Origin: Betaproteobacteria bacterium | GTDB taxonomy: Bacteria > Pseudomonadota > Gammaproteobacteria > Burkholderiales > SG8-41 | NCBI GenBank assembly: GCA_021732805.1 | Contig: JAKFUJ010000423.1 | Span: 1 to 5,375 of the forward strand | Length of the DNA stretch: 5,375 nucleotides | Reading direction: 5' to 3' | Shown here: positions 1 through 4,918 of the stretch, piece by piece | Layout: every line of letters starts with the position of its first letter | Position numbering within the stretch: position 1 is the first letter of the stretch | Notes under the pieces: model-generated | The model's database searches: none | The model's input: the letters and a program-made list of their open reading frames with translations, nothing else | Told to the model about the DNA's origin: nothing | Program-made: the position numbers and the translations under genes

Positions 1-189
1 GCACATGCTGACCACGCGTTCGCCACTGTCAAATACAATGCCCGTTTCCTCGCGTTCCAGGCTTTTGGCGTCGGCCAGATGGTCGGCATCGACGTAATCC
101 AGCCACGGACGCAGCGCGAGTTCGATCTGCGCCAGGCGCACACCTTTGCATAAAAAAACGCTGCCGTGGACATGGACTTCGGTTTTCAT
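1..189 (-). CDS. Hypothetical protein, N-terminal 63 residues (runs off left edge)
   Basis: An open frame on the minus strand begins at an ATG (187-189) and stays open for 63 codons to the window edge, so the C-terminus is missing. The protein starts MKTEVHVHGSVFLCKG and continues with a short amphipathic stretch (VRLAQIELALRPWLDYV) and an acidic region (DADHLADAKSLEREE). It has no signal peptide or membrane segment and looks like a small soluble alpha/beta protein. The start is supported by a GGAG Shine-Dalgarno sequence 9 nt upstream (199-202 on the plus strand) and by GC-rich codon use like that of the neighbouring genes. It points the same way as the transport genes but lies 136 bp beyond them across an AT-rich gap, so it probably has its own promoter. 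I do not recognise the family and assign no function. Confidence 0.72.
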   Translation of the reverse strand, partial: MKTEVHVHGSVFLCKGVRLAQIELALRPWLDYVDADHLADAKSLEREETGIVFDSGERVVSMC

Positions 190-325
190 TGCGGCCAACT
201 CCGTGGTGGTGCAGACAAGTGCTGTGCAGTGCTGCGGGGGCGTCAAGGATAACACACCCGGTAATGATAAATAGTTTAATTAAATCAATTACTTACTGTT
301 ATTTTCTTGCCCTGCGTGCGGTGCT
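190..325. other. AT-rich intergenic gap, probable promoter region for the left-edge gene
   Basis: No coding frame is supported here. The stretch 261-310 is markedly AT-rich against the GC-rich surroundings and holds the 10-bp palindrome TTTAATTAAA (275-284). On the minus strand it offers TTGATT as a -35-like hexamer and a weak extended -10 (TGTTATCCT), but the two are not well spaced, so no exact promoter is called. I see no hairpin with a T-tract that would clearly terminate the transport operon entering from the right. Confidence 0.35.
199..202 (-). promoter_or_regulatory. Ribosome binding site of the left-edge hypothetical gene
   Basis: GGAG on the minus strand lies 9 nt before the ATG at 187-189. 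It is the clearest Shine-Dalgarno match in the window and fixes this start, even though the gene is cut off by the window edge. Confidence 0.5.
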
Positions 326-1246
326 TCAGCTTAGCAGGCCGAGATCACGCAACAGACCCCCGAGCAGGACGCGCTCACGATCCAGCATCACGCCTGTTTC
401 GGAATGCGCGGTACCGGTATTGATCCAGTAATGGCGTCGAAGTTCGTTTTGCCATGCCGCGCTGGCTGCAACGGTCTTCAGCGCGTGATCCCACCAGGCT
501 ATCCGTGCGTGATCAATACCGTGCGCACCGATCACGCCGCGCCAGGTACCGATGGTGCAGGCGACACCCAGTTCGGTCCATGTCGGTGTTTGCGCGTACA
601 GATCCGGCAGCCGCTGCGGCGACGATACCGCCAGCGCGCGCAATCCGCCGCTGCCGAGTTCCTTCGCGGCACTGACCGCGGTGATCGCTGCGACTTCCGC
701 GCGTCCGGCCATGACGTCGTCTACCGCGTACAGCGCCGAATCGAATACATGCAGCTTGAGCTTGCGCGGATCGCCGCCGGCATGACGTACGAGTTGCGCC
801 AGTGCCATGTGATTGGTATTGCCGATGGCTGTGGCCATGGCAATCGTCACGGCGGCGGGATCGTGCAACCGTGCCAGCAGCGCTGCGCCATCACTGATTG
901 CCGAATCGGCGCGCACCAGGAATGCGATGTATTCGGTATAAAGATTGGCCAGCGGCGTCAGCGCGGTATCGTCAAAATCACTGACGCCGAGTTGCCGGTT
1001 GGTGATGATGGTCGGTGAGTTGATGGCCACTACGTGCGGATTGCCCGCCTGACTGGCGAGGTAATCCCAGGCATTGCCGCCGCCGCGTCCCGTAATGTTG
1101 GTGAGTTTGACCGGCACGTCCAGCAACCCGCCGGATTCGAGCACACTGATCAGCGCTCGCGCGGGTCGATCCTGTCCGCCGCCGGCAGGGGTGCCGGCGA
1201 CCAGTTCGATTTCACGTTCCGGGCGCCAGCCGGCGCCAGTGGTCAT
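326..1246 (-). CDS. TctC/Bug-family solute-binding protein without signal peptide
   Basis: This 306-residue protein resembles the periplasmic binding proteins of tripartite tricarboxylate transporters (TctC, the Bug family), which bind small carboxylates. Family features are visible in order: WRPEREIELVAGTPAGGGQD (residues 7-26), matching the W-x-P...P-x-GGG-x-D opening of mature Bug proteins; NITGRGGGNAWDYL (50-63), the glycine-rich ligand loop; then AINSPTIITN and TPLANLYTEYIAFLVRAD. The length equals that of a mature family member. The usual 20-25 residue Sec signal is absent: the start ATG overlaps the stop of the upstream MFS gene (ATGA, 1243-1246), and the frame upstream of that ATG encodes arginine-rich, non-hydrophobic sequence. 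As read, the product would stay in the cytoplasm. No TctA or TctB membrane gene is visible. Possible roles are a cytoplasmic carboxylate binder or sensor, or a protein that lost its leader. Translation is probably coupled to the MFS gene, since no Shine-Dalgarno sequence is seen. The family call is firm; the ligand is unknown. Confidence 0.87.
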   Translation of the reverse strand: MTTGAGWRPEREIELVAGTPAGGGQDRPARALISVLESGGLLDVPVKLTNITGRGGGNAWDYLASQAGNPHVVAINSPTIITNRQLGVSDFDDTALTPLANLYTEYIAFLVRADSAISDGAALLARLHDPAAVTIAMATAIGNTNHMALAQLVRHAGGDPRKLKLHVFDSALYAVDDVMAGRAEVAAITAVSAAKELGSGGLRALAVSSPQRLPDLYAQTPTWTELGVACTIGTWRGVIGAHGIDHARIAWWDHALKTVAASAAWQNELRRHYWINTGTAHSETGVMLDRERVLLGGLLRDLGLLS

Positions 1247-1944
1247 GCCGATGCGGCGCGCGCGGCTTCCCGCGGCACGAACAGCACCAGCAGATTGGCG
1301 GCGATGATGGCGCCGGCAAGGAAATAAAACCCCGCATACACGCCCCAGGCGTCGGCGATGAGTCCGAAGGTTACCGGGGCGATGCTGGCGCCTATCGACA
1401 GGATGGTGAATTGCAGGCCGACACCCGTCCCGGCGAGGCGCTTCGGCGTGTTTTCAATCGCCCACGCCTGCATCACCGGGCGCATCGCATACAGAAAGAA
1501 GCCGACCAGTGCGACGAACACGATGAAGAGAAATGATTGTCCGGCGAAGACCATGCCGATGATGGTGAGGCCGGTGAGCAGCATGCTCGACAGCACGACT
1601 TTCTGCCGGCCGATTTTGTCTGACAAATGCCCGGCAATGGGTCCGGCGATAAATCCTGCGACCTGCAATACGGTGATGCACAGGCCCACTGCGAGGGGTG
1701 AGTAGCCTTGCTCATAGGCGAGATACACCGGCAGGAACACCATCAAACCGGTTTGAGTCAGCGTGCGAAAACTGCCGCTGATGCAAATCAGCATCAGCGC
1801 CCGGTTACGCAGCAATCCGGCCAGATCCTGCAGATACTGGCGCGCGCTCCATGCTTTGCCATCGCCGGTATTGACGTCGGATTTGCTGACACGTGAGCGG
1901 TTCGTCGATAGCGCGCCGACCATCATCACGATCAACGTCGCCAT
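1243..1944 (-). CDS. Fsr-like MFS transporter, C-terminal half (frame-shifted from the N-terminal half)
   Basis: This frame encodes the C-terminal six-helix bundle of a major facilitator transporter. It carries hydrophobic segments such as LAVGLCITVLQVAGFIAG, FLFIVFVALVGFFLYAM and FYFLAGAIIAANLLVLFV, and a clear MFS motif A (GHLSDKIGRQK) in the loop after the second helix of this half. A basic, polar linker (STNRSRVSKSDVNTGDGKAW) near the start is the usual cytoplasmic loop between helices 6 and 7. The homologous sequence begins slightly upstream of this start, at LNIVPGLV (about 1945-1968), in the same frame. The sequence further upstream in this frame is only a shadow of the N-terminal half. 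An ATG at 1942-1944 overlaps the N-half stop as TGATG, so restart is conceivable. The 3' end overlaps the solute-binding gene by ATGA. It is probably part of one gene interrupted by a one-base deletion or sequencing error; restored length is about 414 residues. Confidence 0.8.
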   Translation of the reverse strand: MATLIVMMVGALSTNRSRVSKSDVNTGDGKAWSARQYLQDLAGLLRNRALMLICISGSFRTLTQTGLMVFLPVYLAYEQGYSPLAVGLCITVLQVAGFIAGPIAGHLSDKIGRQKVVLSSMLLTGLTIIGMVFAGQSFLFIVFVALVGFFLYAMRPVMQAWAIENTPKRLAGTGVGLQFTILSIGASIAPVTFGLIADAWGVYAGFYFLAGAIIAANLLVLFVPREAARAASA

Positions 1945-1980
1945 CACCAGTCCCGGCACAATGTTGAGACCACCACTTCG
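1942..1980 (-). other. Frameshift junction in the MFS gene, with TGATG stop/restart overlap
   Basis: Homology-like sequence leaves one frame at GAA GTG GTG GTC (1968-1979) and resumes one base back at CTC AAC ATT GTG (ending near 1957). One missing base explains both halves. The original frame then closes at TGA (1944-1946), which shares its A with an ATG (1942-1944) in the downstream frame, giving TGATG. No X-XXY-YYZ slippery heptamer is present, so programmed -1 frameshifting is unlikely. The local GTGGTGGT repeat is a plausible site for a slipped-strand or base-calling indel. Confidence 0.75.
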
Positions 1981-2486
1981 CGCCAGCTGAACCAGGCGAG
2001 CAGCGCGCCGGCAGCCAGCGGCGCCAGCGCTTCGCCGACATTGCCGCCCATGCCATGGAAGGACAGCACCAGACCCTTGCGCTGCGGATACTGATGCGCC
2101 AGCGTCGGGATCGCCGCGGGATGCCAAAGATTGTTGCCGATGCCGACCAGCATCACGCACACCACCAGCATCCACATGCTGTGAGTCAGGCTCATCAGCG
2201 CGTATGGAAAGCCGACCCAGAACAGCGAGGCGGCCATCAGGTAACCCTTTTTGCCGATAGCATCGACGACCATGCCGCCGGGGAGGTTGGACAGCGCGCC
2301 GGCGATGTGCTGCGCGCTCATCAGGAAACCGATCTGCGTATAGGAGAGACCGAGTTCCTTGCCGATCAGCGGCAGCAGGACATAAAACGTCGCGGGATAC
2401 CAGTGTGTCAGGCCATGTCCGGCGGAAATCAGCCAGACATCACGGAAGGTGCGTGGCGGTAAAACGGTGGCGGCAGTGGTGCTCAT
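1944..2486 (-). CDS. Fsr-like MFS transporter, N-terminal half (truncated by frameshift)
   Basis: This is the first half of a 12-helix major facilitator permease, an inner-membrane secondary transporter. It has a short polar N-terminus, then six predicted hydrophobic segments starting at about residue 17. Family landmarks are GHGLTHWYPATFYVLLPLI in helix 1, GGMVVDAIGKKG as the loop 2-3 motif, GIGNNLWHPAAIPTLA, and HGMGGNVGEALAPLAAG. The HP(A/E) and GGNxG patterns are those of the fosmidomycin-resistance (Fsr) branch as I know it, although many members of this branch carry other substrates and drug efflux is not implied. Authentic sequence continues to about WREVVV (residues 168-173); the last seven residues before the TGA are out of frame. 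Adding one base near 1967-1980 joins it to the downstream frame as VVVLNIVPGLV, a normal helix 6. The start has no clear Shine-Dalgarno sequence. An extended -10 promoter lies just upstream. Confidence 0.82.
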   Translation of the reverse strand: MSTTAATVLPPRTFRDVWLISAGHGLTHWYPATFYVLLPLIGKELGLSYTQIGFLMSAQHIAGALSNLPGGMVVDAIGKKGYLMAASLFWVGFPYALMSLTHSMWMLVVCVMLVGIGNNLWHPAAIPTLAHQYPQRKGLVLSFHGMGGNVGEALAPLAAGALLAWFSWREVVVSTLCRDW

Positions 2487-2513
2487 AATATGGGCTGAAC
2501 AGGAGTGCGAAGC

Positions 2514-2522
2514 ATCATAGCA
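2514..2522 (-). promoter_or_regulatory. Extended -10 promoter for the MFS/solute-binding operon
   Basis: Reading leftward, TGCTATGAT gives the extended -10 TG plus a TATGAT hexamer (5 of 6 to consensus). No good -35 is found at 16-18 bp, which is normal for extended -10 promoters. It would start transcription near 2507, leaving a leader of about 20 nt before the MFS ATG at 2484-2486. This is a sequence-only prediction. Confidence 0.4.
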
Positions 2523-2548
2523 TGCGCTAATTGGCGAAAGCCGCAGCG

Positions 2549-2554
2549 TATAAT
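2549..2554 (+). promoter_or_regulatory. Consensus -10 (TATAAT) for the acyl-CoA synthetase gene
   Basis: A perfect TATAAT lies 54 bp before the chosen ATG (2609), predicting a start near 2561 and a leader of about 48 nt. The nearest TTG-type -35 (TTGGCG, 2531-2536) is only 12 bp away, too close for a standard sigma-70 spacer, so the -35 is weak or an activator is needed. The -10 falls inside the 5' extension that a TTG start at 2531 would give, which argues against that longer start. Confidence 0.42.
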
Positions 2555-2608
2555 TGTCTTCTTTCCCGCATCACAACTCCGCATTTAATCTTTTTCTCAA
2601 ACGACTGC

Positions 2609-4732
2609 ATGCGTACCGACATCGAACGTTTTTTCAGCCCGAAATCCATCGCCATCATCGGCGCCTCGCAAGACCTCGTCACCATCAGCGGCCAGCCGCT
2701 GAAACACCTGCTGAGCCACGGTTACAAAGGCAAGTTGTATCCGGTCAATCCCAAATATCAGGACGTCGCCGGCGTCAAATGCTGGCCGTCGCTGGAATCA
2801 CTGCCCGAAGCGCCGGAGCTGGCACTGATTTTGGTTAACGCCTCGCGCGTGCCGGACATGCTGACGTCGTGCGGCAAAAAAGGCGTGCCGTACGTGATCA
2901 TTTTCAGTTCCGGATTTTCGGAAATGGGCGGCGCCGGCGTGACGGCCCAGCAGAAACTGGCCGAGATCGCCCGTGAGTACGACATTGGTGTCATCGGTCC
3001 CAACTGTCAGGGCATGATCAATGCCGCTGACGGCGTGTTTGCCGGTTTTGGTTCGGTGTTCGGTTCGGATTACAAGCCGGGTTCGGTGAGCATGGTGTCG
3101 CAGTCCGGTGGCTTCGGTTTTTCAGTGATGAACCTGTCCTCGCTCGACGGCGGCCTGCCGTTCCGGCAGATGGTCACCACCGGCAACGAAATCGGCGTGT
3201 CGACGCTGGATTTCATGGATTATTTCATCCGCGATCCGCAGACCGACATCATCGGCACCTATATTGAAGGCGTGAAGGATGCGCGGCGCATTCTCGACAC
3301 GGGCGACAAGGCGCTGGCGGCGGGCAAGCCGATCCTGATGTGGAAGGTCGGCAATACAGAACAGGGGCAGAAGGCCGCGGCTTCACACACCGCCAACCTC
3401 GGCGGCGCGATGGCCTTGTACAAAGCCGCGTTCAAACAAAAAGGCATCATCCAGGTCGAGGATATCCAGGACCTCGTCGATTACGGTCGCGCCCTGCGCA
3501 GCAACAAGCTGCCCAAAGGCAACCGGCTGGCGATCATCACCATCTCCGGCGGCGCCGGCATCCTGATGACCGATGAAATCGTCGCGCGCGGCATGCAGAT
3601 GGCGCAGTTGTCAGCGACGACCGTAGCCAAGCTGAAGGAATTCGTGCCGTCCTTCGGTTCGGTGGGCAATCCGGTCGACGTCACTGCGGCGATTTTCAAC
3701 GATCTCACTCTCATTAACCGCACGCTGCAGGCGATCAATGACGATCCCGGCGTGGATTGCATTGCGATGATCAATGCTTCGCTGCAGGGCGAGATCGCAC
3801 AGAAGGTGGCTGCAGAAATCATTGCCGTTGCCGCCAAAACCGACAAGCCGATCTTCATTTCGTGGAGCGCGCGCGATGCCGTGGCGCCGGAAGCCTACGG
3901 GGCGCTCGATGCCGCGCGGATACCTCATTACAAATCACCGGTGCGCTGTGGTCGCGCGCTGGCTGCGGTGTCCTGGTATGCCGAAGCCAGGCGCCGCAAT
4001 GCCGCGCAGAAAAACGACAAAGCGCCGGTCATCAGCCGTCCGGCGGCGCAAGCCATGCTCAAAGGCAAAACCGGCGATGTCGCCGAATATGCTGCGAAGC
4101 AGGTGCTGGCCGAATACGGGATTGCAGTGACGAAAGAAGAACTGGCCAAAACCCGTGATGCCGCGGTGGCCGCCGCACAGAAAATCGGTTTCCCGGTGGC
4201 GATGAAAGTGCAGTCGTCGGACATTTCGCACAAGACCGAAGCCAAGGCCGTGAAGCTCGGTGTTGCCAATGCCGCGGATGTGGCGGCGGCGTTTGACGAC
4301 ATTCTGAAAAATGCCAAAGCCTGGAAGGCTGATGCGAGCATTGATGGCGTGCTGGTGCAGGAAATGGTCGGTGACGGCACGGAAGTCATCATCGGCATTA
4401 CCAACGATGCGCTGTTCGGCCCGGCAGTGATGTTCGGACTGGGCGGTATTTTTGCCGAAGTGCTGAAGGACGTGTCGTTCCGTCTGGCGCCGATAACCCT
4501 GGCGATGGCACGCGAAATGATCGAAGAGATCAAGGGTTACCCGGTGCTGGCCGGTGCCCGCGGCAAGGCGCCGGCCGATGTGGATGCGCTGGCCGATACG
4601 CTGGTCAAACTGTCGGCGCTGGCGGTGGACCTGAAAGACCAGGTTGCCGAACTCGATATCAATCCGCTGCTGGTGATGCCCAGGGGACTGGGTGTGAAAG
4701 CGGCGGATGCGTTGATCCGGATGAAAAGCTAA
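2609..4732 (+). CDS. ADP-forming acyl-CoA synthetase (acetate--CoA ligase family, fused alpha-beta)
   Basis: This 707-residue cytoplasmic enzyme is predicted to make an acyl-CoA from a carboxylic acid, CoA and ATP, releasing ADP and phosphate through a phosphohistidine relay. The order is: CoA-binding Rossmann domain with FFSPKSIAIIGAS (residues 8-20); GPNCQGMIN (130-138); succinyl-CoA-synthetase-like domain with VSQSGGF; the active-site histidine motif ASHTANLGG with His260; a second flavodoxin-like domain with ISGGAG; then an ATP-grasp domain with GFPVAMKVQSSDISHKTEA (527-545, second conserved His541), GLGGIFAEVLKDVSFRLAPI (610-629) and ELDINPLLV (681-689). About 700 residues is the usual fused length. 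ATG 2609 is chosen because homologues of this family begin close to the xRxxFxPxSIAxIGAS segment; an in-frame TTG at 2531 would add 26 unrelated residues and overlap the promoter. No good Shine-Dalgarno sequence is visible. The gene is divergent from the transporter and upstream of an acyl-CoA dehydrogenase. The substrate is unknown: acetate, other short or branched acids, or aryl acids (FerA-type) are all possible. Confidence 0.93.
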   Translation: MRTDIERFFSPKSIAIIGASQDLVTISGQPLKHLLSHGYKGKLYPVNPKYQDVAGVKCWPSLESLPEAPELALILVNASRVPDMLTSCGKKGVPYVIIFSSGFSEMGGAGVTAQQKLAEIAREYDIGVIGPNCQGMINAADGVFAGFGSVFGSDYKPGSVSMVSQSGGFGFSVMNLSSLDGGLPFRQMVTTGNEIGVSTLDFMDYFIRDPQTDIIGTYIEGVKDARRILDTGDKALAAGKPILMWKVGNTEQGQKAAASHTANLGGAMALYKAAFKQKGIIQVEDIQDLVDYGRALRSNKLPKGNRLAIITISGGAGILMTDEIVARGMQMAQLSATTVAKLKEFVPSFGSVGNPVDVTAAIFNDLTLINRTLQAINDDPGVDCIAMINASLQGEIAQKVAAEIIAVAAKTDKPIFISWSARDAVAPEAYGALDAARIPHYKSPVRCGRALAAVSWYAEARRRNAAQKNDKAPVISRPAAQAMLKGKTGDVAEYAAKQVLAEYGIAVTKEELAKTRDAAVAAAQKIGFPVAMKVQSSDISHKTEAKAVKLGVANAADVAAAFDDILKNAKAWKADASIDGVLVQEMVGDGTEVIIGITNDALFGPAVMFGLGGIFAEVLKDVSFRLAPITLAMAREMIEEIKGYPVLAGARGKAPADVDALADTLVKLSALAVDLKDQVAELDINPLLVMPRGLGVKAADALIRMKS

Positions 4733-4749
4733 AGACTAAAAGCTTTAGC
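4728..4749 (+). other. Small hairpin overlapping the synthetase stop codon
   Basis: GCTAAAG (4728-4734) and CTTTAGC (4743-4749) form a perfect 7-bp stem with an 8-nt loop. The stem includes the TAA stop. It is AT-rich and lacks a following T-tract, so it is not a standard intrinsic terminator. It may be a weak mRNA 3' structure or the outer edge of the repeat element that follows. Confidence 0.35.
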
Positions 4750-4893
4750 CACGGACACAGAGAAAAGCAAACTAACAGGATGGACAGGATTTTCAGGATA
4801 AAACCCGCTATTCGATGCGATGGACAATTGTGTCCTGTTTTTAATCTTGTTCATCCTGCACATCCTGTTAATTGATTTTGTAGTTCTTGTGGC
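4748..4893. repeat. Imperfect inverted-repeat element with 9-bp CAGGAT periodicity
   Basis: The gap between the synthetase and dehydrogenase genes holds a structured non-coding element. The left arm has three 9-bp units, ACAGGATGG, ACAGGATTT, TCAGGATAA (4775-4801). The right arm has the reverse units ATCTTGTTC, ATCCTGCAC, ATCCTGTTA (4844-4870). Arms 4773-4803 and 4840-4870 are complementary at 24 of 31 positions, with a 10-bp perfect terminal stretch (TAACAGGATG). Weaker outer complementarity extends to GCCAC (4748-4752) and GTGGC (4889-4893). A small inner stem GGACA/TGTCC (4822-4826, 4831-4835) sits in the loop. It resembles dispersed intergenic hairpin repeats (REP/MITE-like) of environmental bacteria; I recall similar CAGGAT and CCACGGACACAGAG runs, but cannot confirm copy number here. 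It may stabilise or attenuate the transcript. No transposase is encoded. Confidence 0.72.
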
Positions 4894-4907
4894 AAGTTTT
4901 TGAACCT

Positions 4908-4911
4908 GGGG
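4908..4911 (+). promoter_or_regulatory. Probable ribosome binding site of the acyl-CoA dehydrogenase
   Basis: GGGG within CCTGGGGTTT lies 7 nt before the ATG at 4919. It is only a partial match to the anti-Shine-Dalgarno sequence, but it is correctly spaced and is the only purine block in the AT-rich leader. Confidence 0.35.
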
Positions 4912-4918
4912 TTTCTTG

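Noticed and set aside
404..1018. 204-codon plus-strand open frame
   Set aside because: It lies antisense to the well-supported TctC/Bug gene; its Arg/Cys-rich composition is typical of a GC-rich shadow frame and shows no motifs.
1957..1979. Programmed -1 ribosomal frameshift in the MFS gene
   Set aside because: No slippery heptamer is present, and MFS permeases are not known to use this mechanism.
1969..2175. Upstream extension of the C-half MFS frame to an ATG at 2175
   Set aside because: Its Arg/Ala/Gly-rich translation (MDAGGVRDAGRHRQQ...) is the out-of-frame shadow of the N-terminal MFS half and has no membrane segments.
2531..2554. TTGGCG and TATAAT as a paired sigma-70 promoter
   Set aside because: The spacer is only 12 bp, well short of 16-18; only the -10 is kept.
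2531..2608. A longer synthetase starting at TTG 2531
   Set aside because: The extra 26 residues do not look like family sequence, the TATAAT at 2549-2554 lies inside them, and the family normally begins close to the residues encoded from 2609.
3928..4533. 201-codon minus-strand open frame
   Set aside because: It is antisense to the ATP-grasp region of the synthetase; the Ser/Ala/Thr-rich translation is what high-GC codon bias gives on the opposite strand.
4728..4749. Intrinsic terminator for the synthetase gene
   Set aside because: The stem is AT-rich and not followed by a T-tract, and it overlaps the stop codon.
4748..4893. CRISPR array
   Set aside because: The repeat units are 9 bp, tandem without spacers and arranged as an inverted pair; no cas genes are present.
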